A stretch of 64,000 nucleotides of DNA from positions 43,346 to 107,345 of the forward strand of contig JACQZQ010000104.1 in NCBI GenBank assembly GCA_016213785.1, read 5' to 3'. The position numbers were made by a program, and so were the translations under genes. This document shows, in pieces, positions 54,899-62,834 of this stretch. The notes under the pieces were generated by a model, which saw only the letters and a list, made by a program, of their open reading frames with translations, was not told where the DNA came from and did not search any database. The DNA comes from Acidobacteriota bacterium (GTDB lineage Bacteria; Acidobacteriota; Blastocatellia; Chloracidobacteriales; JADJPF01). Each line of letters begins with the position of its first letter. The stretch's first letter is position 1.

Positions 54899-55792
54899 AT
54901 GAGAAATTTGGCTCGATTTATTATCTTAGCTTGCCTTGTGTTAGCTTTTGCATTCTTTACTACTTCTTGGAATAGCTCAGATGTTTCGGCTAATCATCCT
55001 GTACTAGTTGAAGGTGAAAGAGATTTTGACGGTGATGGATTAATTGGTGCCGATGAAAACGCTGATAGTGCTTCAGATCAAGTATTTGGAACTATTAATG
55101 CTGCTTTGGGTATGGCTAATGCTGGCGCAAATCAAAACGGTGTTGTTGTAGTCGTTAGCTCAGGTCGTTTCTTAGAAAGCGTTACTGTTACAGGTGCTAA
55201 TGGTAACGTAACCCTAGAAGCTGCCCCAGGTGTTAGCGCAATGATTGAAGCAGTTCGTGCGGGTGATGCCAATAATGCAATGCGTCAAACCCTACCAGGA
55301 ATAGTAGTTAATTCTCCTGCAAATAGAATTGTTACTCTTCGTAATATGGTTAGCCGTAACTGGACAGATGGTATTCAAGTTATGGGTACTTCTCGTGTAG
55401 TTATTGATAACTGCCGTGTAGAAAATAATACTAATTTCGGTGTCCATGTTTTAGGTTCTGCTAAAGTTACTATCAGCAACTCTACTATAGCCTCTTCTGG
55501 ATTCCGTTCTGGTGCTGCACCAGCCAACAATAATCCAAATCCAGGCATTGGTATTGGTTTTGAAGGTAGTGCTACAGGTACAGTAGCATTTTCTACTATT
55601 AGCGGTAGCGCTCAAGCAGGCATCTCTAATAAATCCTCTGCTGGTAACAAAGCTATTGGTGTTCTTTCAGTAAACGCTTTTGACAACAATCCAAACTTTG
55701 ATGGTGTCAAACCTGTTAAGAATACTGTCCCAGCTATTGTAGCCCCAGGACAAGATGATGATTTAGATTCTTCTGAAAATAATGACCGTTAA
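54899..55792 (+). CDS. secreted right-handed beta-helix protein B (tandem paralogue)
   Basis: The 297-residue paralogue of the preceding gene keeps the signal helix, the VSANHPVLVEGE start of the mature part, the DFDGDGL loop, the NAMRQ..PGI block and the beta-helix turns (RNWTDGIQVMGTSRVVI, RVENNTNFGVHV). It starts 15 bases after gene A, after AAGGAG. The helix-capping C-terminus differs and is rich in Asp/Asn. The pair arose by duplication followed by divergence. A hairpin (55813) closes the two-gene unit; the RND-type adaptor comes next. Confidence 0.82.
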   Translation: MRNLARFIILACLVLAFAFFTTSWNSSDVSANHPVLVEGERDFDGDGLIGADENADSASDQVFGTINAALGMANAGANQNGVVVVVSSGRFLESVTVTGANGNVTLEAAPGVSAMIEAVRAGDANNAMRQTLPGIVVNSPANRIVTLRNMVSRNWTDGIQVMGTSRVVIDNCRVENNTNFGVHVLGSAKVTISNSTIASSGFRSGAAPANNNPNPGIGIGFEGSATGTVAFSTISGSAQAGISNKSSAGNKAIGVLSVNAFDNNPNFDGVKPVKNTVPAIVAPGQDDDLDSSENNDR

Positions 55793-55812
55793 GTAAACAT
55801 AAAAGTAAATAT

Positions 55813-55844
55813 AAAAGGGAAGATCTTTAAAGGTCTTCTCTTTT
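55813..55844 (+). terminator. hairpin after the beta-helix pair
   Basis: A 13-base stem with two G-T wobbles (55813-55825 with 55832-55844) surrounds TTTAAA, 20 bases after the stop. The right arm ends in TTTT, as in an intrinsic terminator. Confidence 0.65.
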
Positions 55845-55859
55845 AACAAAAGTTAGTTA

Positions 55860-57095
55860 ATGAGAAAGTTAGTTTTTTTACTAGTAATTATTTTTAGTCT
55901 CCTGCTAATTAAGTATTCTTCTATATTTTTAACTTCCTCCCAAAATTCAACTCCAAATTCAACTCCAAATTCAACCCCAATAAATAATGGAAAAACGCTA
56001 AATCAATCTACTATAACTAACACAATCTCTTTAGATAAAGAATCTCAGCTACTTTTTAAGCTACGTACTACACCTAGTGCCAATAAAGTAATTCAAAACT
56101 CTATAGCCATACCTGCAACTATAAAAATGCGCCCTCAATCTCGTGCCATAGTTAGTAGTTCTATAGGTGGATTACTAAAAATGAAACGAATACTGGGAGT
56201 AGGTGATAGAGTAGAAAAAGATGAACTCCTTGCCCAAGTCCAACAGCCTTTAAGCGTTCCAGACCAAATTGCACTAGATGCTTATAAAATAGAACAAAAG
56301 AGCCGCAGAATTAGAGTAGAGGATGAAGTAGACCATACCCGTAAACTCTTAGTTATTGCAAACACAGAGCTTACTCGTACACGTAAGCTCTATGAAGCAG
56401 GTGCAACTTCATTAAAAAAACTACAAGAAGCTGAACAAAAAGTCGAACTAGCTTCAATAGAAGTAGCACATGCTATTCGTAACTCAATTGATATTGGGCC
56501 AAAAGATAGCTCTTTTAATAATTCCCTTTCAATTAAGTCACCTCTTAGCGGTATTGTAGCTTCAATTGAGGCTACAAACGGTCAACAAATTGATACTGGA
56601 ACGGATATTCTTACAATTGTTGATTTATCAACGGTATGGATAGAAGCACAAATATTTGAAGCTGATTTGCCTAAACTATATAGTGCTACTAGTATTACTT
56701 ATAAGATTCCTTCTTTTGACAATAAAGTCTATAAAATAGAAATAAATAAAAATAAGCCTCCTTTTACTCTTTCTACATCTCTTAATCCTACTACACGCAC
56801 TATTGCAGTGTACTTTGAAATACCTAATCCTAATAATAGGTTAATTGATAACTTAATAGTAGAATTAGATTTAAATAGTACAAATGCTCAAGAAAAACTA
56901 ACTGTACCTATTCAATCTGTTATAGAAGAAAATGGACAGAAAATAGTCTTTGTATATAAGGGTGGAGAACAATTTGAAAAAAGAATTGTAACCTTAGGAG
57001 TGCAAAATAAAACAGATATAGAAGTTTTATCTGGATTAAATCTGGGAGAACGGGTAGTAACAGAAGGACTTTATCAATTAAAAACTAAAAAATGA
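55860..57095 (+). CDS. RND/HlyD-type periplasmic adaptor subunit
   Basis: The 411-residue protein has a signal/anchor helix at the start, an Asn-Ser-Thr-Pro repeat linker and then the adaptor layout: a lipoyl half (RAIVSSSIGGLLKMKRILGVGDRVEKDELLAQV), an alpha-hairpin coiled coil (about residues 140-205), the second lipoyl half (SIKSPLSGIVASIEATNGQQID), and a beta-barrel/MP domain ending GLNLGERVVTEGLYQLK. This is the CusB/efflux membrane-fusion family. No RND pump or outer-membrane factor is adjacent. Its stop overlaps the esterase start in ATGA. Confidence 0.87.
   Translation: MRKLVFLLVIIFSLLLIKYSSIFLTSSQNSTPNSTPNSTPINNGKTLNQSTITNTISLDKESQLLFKLRTTPSANKVIQNSIAIPATIKMRPQSRAIVSSSIGGLLKMKRILGVGDRVEKDELLAQVQQPLSVPDQIALDAYKIEQKSRRIRVEDEVDHTRKLLVIANTELTRTRKLYEAGATSLKKLQEAEQKVELASIEVAHAIRNSIDIGPKDSSFNNSLSIKSPLSGIVASIEATNGQQIDTGTDILTIVDLSTVWIEAQIFEADLPKLYSATSITYKIPSFDNKVYKIEINKNKPPFTLSTSLNPTTRTIAVYFEIPNPNNRLIDNLIVELDLNSTNAQEKLTVPIQSVIEENGQKIVFVYKGGEQFEKRIVTLGVQNKTDIEVLSGLNLGERVVTEGLYQLKTKK
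55944..55979 (+). repeat. 12-bp tandem repeat coding for NSTP
   Basis: AATTCAACTCCA occurs at 55944-55955 and 55956-55967, and AATTCAACCCCA at 55968-55979. It encodes three Asn-Ser-Thr-Pro units in the linker after the adaptor's membrane anchor. It keeps the frame and may vary in copy number. Confidence 0.9.
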
Positions 57096-58117
57096 GGTTT
57101 ATCGTGAAAAAACAACTTTCTTTACTACTAATTTTAGCTTTCTTTTTTCCCACCTTTGCACAACAAAATGAGGGAGAAAATGTTTCTCGCCCTAGAAGGG
57201 CTTCTATAGTAGGCTCACCTAAAAGCATGGAAGAAGTCCGACTATTTGAGCAAGCAATAACTCGTAACAAACAACTAACAGGATTTATTTCATATTATTT
57301 TGATGGCTGTTATAACTTAGCTGCACTTAATGCTTTATTAGGGAATAAAAACGAAGCTTTAAAATGGTTAGATAAAGCTATAGATCGTGGATTAATTGAT
57401 CCTGAAATTATTAATAATGACCCTGATATAGATACACTACGTACAGAAACTAATTTTAAGCAACTTCTAATGGCTATAGAGGAAAAAAAATTATTTAAAG
57501 ACCCTCCCTACAGTGTAATTGATGGGCCAGAAACAGATGGAAAGAAAAAATTACCTCTATTAATAGCACTTCATGGAGAAGCGGAAAATGCTTCCAGTTC
57601 CTTTGACATTTGGAAAACTATTGCTAAGAAACATAATTTAGTGCTTGCTGCACCACAAGGTCAATATCTTATAGGCGAAGGCCATTATCAATGGGGAAAA
57701 CGCTTAGAAGCTCAAGAATTGGTTCTAAAAGCAATAGAGCAAGCTAAAGAAAAATACCCTATTGATCAAGATAGAATTTACCTAATGGGCTTCTCTCAAG
57801 GTGCTAGTTATAGCTTAACTATAGGGCTTTCTAATCCTGAAAAATTTGCTGGAATAATTGCTATTTCCCCTAGATATTTACATAGATTAGTAGATAAATC
57901 CTTAGAAAAGCCTAAAGCGCGTCAAATAGCAGTTTATCTTGCTAATGGAGAAAACGAAGACCCTCATTTACTTGCTAATAATCGTTTAGCTAAAGAGTTA
58001 CTCACCAAAGCAGGCTTAAAAGTAGATCTTAAACTCTATAAAAACACTGGACATGCCTTTCCTACTAACTTAGTAGAAGAAATGGAAAAAGCATTTCTTT
58101 GGATTGAGAAAAAATAG
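57092..58117 (+). CDS. secreted alpha/beta-hydrolase (esterase) with N-terminal TPR-like region
   Basis: The 341-residue protein has a signal peptide (ending FPTFAQQ), a short TPR-like segment (about residues 60-130: YNLAALNALLGNKNEALKWLDKAI) and a phospholipase/carboxylesterase-type hydrolase (about 150-341) with LLIALHGE, LAAPQGQY, nucleophile GFSQGASY and a closing TGHAFP histidine. Similar to feruloyl-esterase/predicted-esterase proteins. It overlaps the adaptor gene by four bases (ATGA), so translation is probably coupled. A GTG at 57104 with GAGG six bases upstream is an alternative start that gives an equally good signal peptide. Confidence 0.85.
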   Translation: MRFIVKKQLSLLLILAFFFPTFAQQNEGENVSRPRRASIVGSPKSMEEVRLFEQAITRNKQLTGFISYYFDGCYNLAALNALLGNKNEALKWLDKAIDRGLIDPEIINNDPDIDTLRTETNFKQLLMAIEEKKLFKDPPYSVIDGPETDGKKKLPLLIALHGEAENASSSFDIWKTIAKKHNLVLAAPQGQYLIGEGHYQWGKRLEAQELVLKAIEQAKEKYPIDQDRIYLMGFSQGASYSLTIGLSNPEKFAGIIAISPRYLHRLVDKSLEKPKARQIAVYLANGENEDPHLLANNRLAKELLTKAGLKVDLKLYKNTGHAFPTNLVEEMEKAFLWIEKK

Positions 58118-58138
58118 CTCCTTTGGAGGTTAATTTCA

Positions 58139-59014
58139 TTGAGTATATTGAGTAGAAAATCAAAACAATATATTAGAATATTTACTTCTCTGATTTTATT
58201 TATTTCTATGTTTAGTTTTTCTGCCTGTAAAAACCCAAAACCTGTTGATAACCGTATGGCAGCACCACTAGAGAAACCTCTATTAAAAGTGGAAAGTTAT
58301 TTTGGTATAAAAGTAGGGGATTTTTTGATCCCTGAAACTATCGAAATACCTTCAGGTAAGTTTATTATGGGAAGTGATGCAGCTGAAGAAATTCCTAAGG
58401 AAGAACAACCTAAGCATTCTGTGTCTTTAAGTGCTTTTGAGATGGGTAGACTAGAAGTTACTAATGCTCAGTACAATGAGTTTATTAAGGCAACTGGTTA
58501 TAAGAATGAAAAATGGCAAGAAAATCTTGCACCAGGAACAGAAAATTTTCCAGCAACAAATATAAGCTGGAAAGATGCTGAAGCTTATTGTAAATGGCTT
58601 TCAGAAGTTACTAAGAAAAATTATCGCCTACCAACAGAAGCAGAATGGGAATATGCTGCTGGAGGTGCTCAAGGTGTAGAATATAGCTGGGGAAATCCTT
58701 GGAAACCTAAACTAGCTTGTGTTGGAGGAGAGCAAAAATCAACTACTTATGTAGGAAGTTTTTCACCTAATGCTTTTGGGCTTTATGATACAACTGGAAA
58801 TGTTTGGGAATGGTGTCAAGATTGGTATGATCCAGAATTTTATCAAAAAAGCCAAGAAAATAACCCTCAAAATACAGTCGAAGGAAAATCAAAAGTACAA
58901 CGTGGAGGGGCTTGGAACAGCCCAGAAAAGTATGCTCGTATAAAATTCCGTAGCCGTAATGCTATTGATTCTAGAGTATTAACAACAGGTTTTCGTGTTA
59001 TAGTAACACCATAA
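58139..59014 (+). CDS. FGE-sulfatase-like (SUMF1 family) lipoprotein
   Basis: The 291-residue protein has a signal peptide ending in lipobox FSAC (C30), then an FGE-like domain (about 60-288) with KFIMGSDAAEEIP, RLEVTNAQYNEFI, YRLPTEAEWEYAAGG, GLYDTTGNVWEWCQDWYD, VQRGGAWNS and TTGFRVI. The family includes formylglycine-generating enzymes, which act on a cysteine in client proteins, and many non-catalytic binders; which applies is unclear. The start is TTG 58139, eight bases after GGAGGT. It follows the esterase gene by 21 bases. Confidence 0.88.
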   Translation: MSILSRKSKQYIRIFTSLILFISMFSFSACKNPKPVDNRMAAPLEKPLLKVESYFGIKVGDFLIPETIEIPSGKFIMGSDAAEEIPKEEQPKHSVSLSAFEMGRLEVTNAQYNEFIKATGYKNEKWQENLAPGTENFPATNISWKDAEAYCKWLSEVTKKNYRLPTEAEWEYAAGGAQGVEYSWGNPWKPKLACVGGEQKSTTYVGSFSPNAFGLYDTTGNVWEWCQDWYDPEFYQKSQENNPQNTVEGKSKVQRGGAWNSPEKYARIKFRSRNAIDSRVLTTGFRVIVTP

Positions 59015-59062
59015 ATATTTAGTATATAAGCTTTATACTTAATCTCTTATATAGATAAAACT

Positions 59063-60085
59063 ATGATTAAAGATACTATAAAACATGTAATGATGCGCAA
59101 TCACTTATCACAAGCTGAGGCAAGTAGTGTATTAAGTGAGATTATTGATAGTGATGTTACTGATGGGCAAATCTCTGCTCTTTTGGTTGCTTTAGCAATG
59201 AAAGGTGAAACAGTTGATGAACTTGCTGGATTTGCTGCTGTTATGAGGGAACGTGCAGCATATTTTCCTACTAAACATAAACTTTATGTAGATACTTCTG
59301 GAACTGGTGGAGATTCAAAAGGTACTTTTAATATTTCCACTACAGCAGCTTTTGTAATAGCTGGTGCAGGTGTTCCAGTTGCAAAACATGGTAATAGAGC
59401 AGTGTCTAGTCTTTCTGGTAGTGCAGATATACTTACAGAGCTAGGAGTTCAAATTACTCTTAGTCCAGAGCTAGCAGGTAAGTGTCTAGATGAAATAGGC
59501 ATTTGTTTTATGTTTGCTCCTGCTTTTCATATTGCTACAAAACGAGTAGCAGAAATCCGCCGTCAATTAGGCGTTCGTACAGCTTTTAATTTACTTGGCC
59601 CATTAACTAACCCTGCTAAAACCCCTCGTCAATTAGTTGGTGTTTTTTCTCATCAAGGAATGGAAAAATGCGCTCATGTTTTGGCTCAGCTAGGAACAGA
59701 ACGCTCTTGGGTAGTTTGGGGATCAGATGGATTAGATGAAATTACTTTATCAGGAACTACCTATGTAGCAGAAGTTCAGACTGGTAAAGTAAAGTTCTTT
59801 GAGCTTTTACCAAAAGATTTTGGTCTTCCCACTATTACAACTCAAGCTATTTCTGGTACTACAGCTAAAGAAAATGCTCAAACACTAAGAGAAATTCTTT
59901 CTAATAAAGGAAGTGAGGAAATTAGATCTGTAGTTTTAGCAAATTCAGCAGCAGTACTCTATCTTTGTGATAAAGCTAAAAGCTTAAAAGAAGCTGTTGA
60001 ACTTGCCCAAAATAGCATCAGCCAAGGAAAAGCATTAGAAAAACTAGAACAATTAATTCAGCTAAGTAACTCTTCTAGTAAATAA
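59063..60085 (+). CDS. trpD: anthranilate phosphoribosyltransferase
   Basis: The 340-residue protein has the TrpD signatures: SGTGGDSKGTFNIST (G80-D84 binds phosphoribosyl pyrophosphate), AKHGNRAVSSLSGSADILTELG, and FMFAPAFHIATKRVAEIRRQLGVRTAFNLLGPLTNP. It adds phosphoribose to anthranilate in tryptophan synthesis. No other trp gene is in the window, so it is isolated from its pathway. It lies 48 bases after the FGE-like lipoprotein gene. Confidence 0.94.
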   Translation: MIKDTIKHVMMRNHLSQAEASSVLSEIIDSDVTDGQISALLVALAMKGETVDELAGFAAVMRERAAYFPTKHKLYVDTSGTGGDSKGTFNISTTAAFVIAGAGVPVAKHGNRAVSSLSGSADILTELGVQITLSPELAGKCLDEIGICFMFAPAFHIATKRVAEIRRQLGVRTAFNLLGPLTNPAKTPRQLVGVFSHQGMEKCAHVLAQLGTERSWVVWGSDGLDEITLSGTTYVAEVQTGKVKFFELLPKDFGLPTITTQAISGTTAKENAQTLREILSNKGSEEIRSVVLANSAAVLYLCDKAKSLKEAVELAQNSISQGKALEKLEQLIQLSNSSSK

Positions 60086-60277
60086 AATATTTCCTCTACA
60101 GCCTTCATTAAATATGCTATAAAGACTTATACAAAAGCTTTTAGAAGTTAGGAAACTGTTAGGAGAGCTTTTCTGTATTTAAGCAACCAGCTTTATTTTA
60201 GACTGCATCATAGGAGTGTACAAAACATTTAGCTAGTAATAAATACCTATAAATTTCGTTAGAGAGGAGATACAACC

Positions 60278-60538
60278 ATGGCAAGTTTCAAAGACCCAGA
60301 ACAGCGGTTTGCTCCGATCGAAGTAATAGAAAGACTACTTCAAATTTGTGATTTTTATGGAGAGCGTCAAGCCCTTTATCTTTTTTCTACACTTGACCTA
60401 ACTACTTACCTAGATTCCTTCGGTTTTGATATTTATAGCCTAACCGCTGACACCGATTCCGCATTTGAGATCAATAAAGCAACGGTTAATGTTTTACCTA
60501 GCGGAGATAAATGCCGCAATCATGAGTTAGCGCATTAA
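60278..60538 (+). CDS. hypothetical protein, 86 aa
   Basis: The 86-residue protein is soluble. Its first half (RFAPIEVIERLLQICDFYGERQALYLFSTLDL) is helical; the rest mixes strands and loops, with a lone CRNH near the end. GAGAGGAG lies before the ATG, and a strong terminator follows at 60601, so it is a genuine single gene. No family is recognised. Codon use is like its neighbours. Confidence 0.7.
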   Translation: MASFKDPEQRFAPIEVIERLLQICDFYGERQALYLFSTLDLTTYLDSFGFDIYSLTADTDSAFEINKATVNVLPSGDKCRNHELAH

Positions 60539-60600
60539 GTAAAGTTCCCAATCCATTGTTTTCTCCTAATTTTTTAATTAATGAAATCTCAAAAACTTGA

Positions 60601-60634
60601 AAATCTCCTAGTCTATTGCTAGGAGATTTTTTTC
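60601..60634 (+). terminator. strong intrinsic terminator
   Basis: AAATCTCCTAG (60601-60611) pairs with CTAGGAGATTT (60619-60629) around a seven-base loop, followed by TTTTT. It lies 62 bases after the 86-aa gene and separates it from the next unit. Confidence 0.9.
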
Positions 60635-60728
60635 TCTCTTTTTAGTTTCTGCTCTCTTGGCAATAAAGAAACTATTTTGCTAAAATCGCTTTACTTAAGC
60701 CCATATTAAACTCCTAGGATAAAAATTT

Positions 60729-61544
60729 ATGAGAATCAGTAAGTTTATTCTCTTTCTATCTATTATATCTCTATTATTTACTTATGATACTTTTGCTCAA
60801 GAGGCTTCAAATAAAAGCCAAGAAAGTACTCAACAAGAAAATAAAATACTTAATCCAATAGATACAGTAAAAGAGTTTTATAGACTTTTAAGAGAAAAGA
60901 AATATTTAGAAGGTTTCCGTCTATCGGTTTATCGAGATGCAATAGAGCCTTTAACAGCAGAAGAGCTAAAAGAGCTTGAACCAGATTTTGAAGCTACTTT
61001 TTCTCGTATTCCAGAAACAGTAAAAGCTGTAGGAAGTCAAAGTACTGGAGCACTTGCAACTGTTTTTATTAAATCTACAGATAACCCTAAAGACCCAACA
61101 GCAGAAGAAATCCCCTTAATGTTAATAAATAATCATTGGGTGGTAGGTGATGCTGAAACCCTAGAGCTAGTAAAAAGTTTAGGAACTAAATTTTTTCCAG
61201 AAATTCGTATTCGTGCCCATGAAGATGCAGCACAAATTTATATGGAACGCTATATTGGAGCACAAAAACTTTATTCTGATGCAAATAAAGGGCTTTATGG
61301 TTCAATAGATGATTTAGTAACTGCTACTTTTTGGCCTCCTAGCCTTAAAAATGGTCAAATGGAAGGTTATAAATTTACAATTGAAATAGGCAAAGATAAA
61401 CGTGAATTTTGGGTACATGGCGAGCCTCTTACTTATGGTAAGTCTGGTCGGGTATCTTTTTATGCTGATTTAAATGGGGTTTATCGCCTCGATAATGGCG
61501 GTCAAGTTTTTCGTGGCCCACAAAGTTTAGGTAATGGTAAATAA
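60729..61544 (+). CDS. secreted protein of unknown function
   Basis: The 271-residue protein has a signal peptide (cleavage near residue 23, TFAQE), a Gln/Ser/Asn-rich spacer and two parts: an NTF2/DUF4878-like alpha/beta segment (DTVKEFYRLLREKKYLEGFRL), then a C-terminal part (about 165-271). The latter has YMERYIGAQKLYSDANKGLYGSIDDLV and GVYRLDNGGQVF, and recalls pilin-like soluble domains found in secreted proteins of this phylum-type. Neither match is firm. It lies alone after the terminator at 60601, with AGGA before the ATG. Confidence 0.7.
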   Translation: MRISKFILFLSIISLLFTYDTFAQEASNKSQESTQQENKILNPIDTVKEFYRLLREKKYLEGFRLSVYRDAIEPLTAEELKELEPDFEATFSRIPETVKAVGSQSTGALATVFIKSTDNPKDPTAEEIPLMLINNHWVVGDAETLELVKSLGTKFFPEIRIRAHEDAAQIYMERYIGAQKLYSDANKGLYGSIDDLVTATFWPPSLKNGQMEGYKFTIEIGKDKREFWVHGEPLTYGKSGRVSFYADLNGVYRLDNGGQVFRGPQSLGNGK

Positions 61545-61561
61545 ACTTATAAATAGAGCTA

Positions 61562-61603
61562 TAGAGCTTCAGAAAATTTATTTTAAGCCTTCTTGAAGCT
61601 CTA
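61562..61603. terminator. hairpin between convergent genes
   Basis: TAGAGCTTCA (61562-61571) is the exact reverse complement of TGAAGCTCTA (61594-61603), with a 22-base loop. It lies between the stops of the secreted protein gene (61544) and the convergent gene (61608), and could stop transcription from both sides. Confidence 0.45.
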
Positions 61604-61607
61604 ATTA

Positions 61608-62270
61608 TTAAATCCTAGGGGTTACATCTTTAGGGGTTACATCTTTAAGTAATTCCCCAATATTATTTTCTAAAACGTTAATAGCTGTTAATACTTCGTC
61701 AATTAAAGGAATAAGGACTTCAATATTCTTTACAAACCCAACTTCTTTTACAATCATATAAGCATCTGTTATATCAACACGACGGCCTTTTCCATTACAA
61801 ATAATAAATAATTGGGTTAATTGTTCTTGAATAAAAGGGTTTAGCTGTTTTTGTACTTCTTGTTGCATTCCTTTTGGAGGAGGCATTGTTAAATAAAATG
61901 GTTGTTTAGAACCTCTAGTTGAATTAGCCATTTTAGATACACCCCGCCCAACACGAGCTAAAGTTCCATCAGGATAAAGCCTTAAACTATCAGTTAAGCC
62001 TTTAGGATAACTTATAGAAATATGAGTTTCTGCTTGCCCTAAAGAACGACTACCAGTAATAGAAACTAAGCAACCACGATAGTAGCCTTTAAGACGAAAA
62101 ACTTTTACTTCTCTATCTCCTCTTGTTTCTACGCCTTGACTAAAATTAAGCCTGTATTTCTGACCAATAGTTTGCCAAGAACGACGATCCTTACCCATGT
62201 TATTAGTAATTAAGCGAATCGCTATTACTACTACAATAAAAACTATTACATACTGGATTTTGTCTTCCAT
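61608..62270 (-). CDS. membrane-anchored protein of unknown function, 220 aa
   Basis: The 220-residue protein starts with one membrane helix (about residues 5-22) followed by a soluble domain. That domain has RSWQTIGQKYRLNFSQG, then a strand-rich section with VFRLKGYYRGCLVSITGSRSLG, and a helical C-terminus. This resembles DUF3137-like/'anchor plus soluble domain' proteins, but I cannot name it. The last residues are a duplicated KDVTP made by a 15-base tandem repeat (61616-61645). Confidence 0.65.
   Translation of the reverse strand: MEDKIQYVIVFIVVVIAIRLITNNMGKDRRSWQTIGQKYRLNFSQGVETRGDREVKVFRLKGYYRGCLVSITGSRSLGQAETHISISYPKGLTDSLRLYPDGTLARVGRGVSKMANSTRGSKQPFYLTMPPPKGMQQEVQKQLNPFIQEQLTQLFIICNGKGRRVDITDAYMIVKEVGFVKNIEVLIPLIDEVLTAINVLENNIGELLKDVTPKDVTPRI
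61616..61645 (-). repeat. 15-bp tandem duplication at the 3' end of the 220-aa gene
   Basis: TAGGGGTTACATCTT occurs at 61616-61630 and 61631-61645. It encodes KDVTP twice in the gene's last residues and keeps its frame. Confidence 0.9.
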
Positions 62271-62428
62271 GGCATCTATCCTTTATAGAGTTTTTTAATA
62301 ATTTTAATAAGAAGCAAGTAGATAATTGATTTTTAATAATTTTTTATTTTAGAAATTAATAATTAATAATTAATGCAAATAATATATGAACTTAAACAAA
62401 TAATAGAAGACAAAATAACGGAGGTAAA

Positions 62429-62515
62429 ATGAAATTAGCGCATAACCAAAAACTAGGAGCTTTTATTATCTTATTTTTACTAACTATATTAGCTTTTTTT
62501 CGCCTACTAAACTAG
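62429..62515 (+). CDS. 28-aa membrane microprotein
   Basis: ATG 62429 directly follows a perfect GGAGG (62420-62424, four bases of spacing) and opens a 28-codon frame ending TAG at 62515. The peptide starts with MKLAHNQKLG and continues as one hydrophobic helix (IILFLLTILAFF), then RLLN. A basic start with a single helix is a typical small membrane protein. It sits alone between the 220-aa gene and miaA. It is shorter than ordinary gene callers detect. Confidence 0.5.
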   Translation: MKLAHNQKLGAFIILFLLTILAFFRLLN

Positions 62516-62561
62516 TAAAAGCCTAATTAATATTCATTAAGATAAATACTAGTCTAACAAT

Positions 62562-62768
62562 TTAGTTTTTTCTTTGTCTAGAAAACCTTTTGCCGCTCAT
62601 AACTCTACATATCATAGCTATTAGGATTTTGCTGTTCTCTAAACTCTTAAGCTCTATTTTTTGAAGCGACAAGCTCTTAACTTTTTTAATATTTCCTGCT
62701 CTTACAGTTTCATTTAGTTTTAAGCTATGTTGTTGAAACAATTCTTCTTTGTTATAGTCTTTTGGCAT
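62562..62768 (-). CDS. doubtful 68-aa protein
   Basis: A 68-codon minus-strand frame, Lys/Leu/Glu-rich and helical at first (NKEELFQQHSLKLNETVR), with a short hydrophobic patch and a basic end. No SD lies before its ATG and no family is recognised. It could be a chance frame. Confidence 0.3.
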   Translation of the reverse strand: MPKDYNKEELFQQHSLKLNETVRAGNIKKVKSLSLQKIELKSLENSKILIAMICRVMSGKRFSRQRKN

Positions 62769-62834
62769 TAAAATCTTTATTAAAACAAATCCTATAAAAA
62801 ACTATAGGTAATAATTCTAGATAATCAACTAATT

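Noticed and set aside
62341..62380. ATTAATAATTAAT repeats as a replication or attachment site
   Set aside because: Short AT-only repeats are expected in this AT-rich spacer; no flanking integrase or replication gene.
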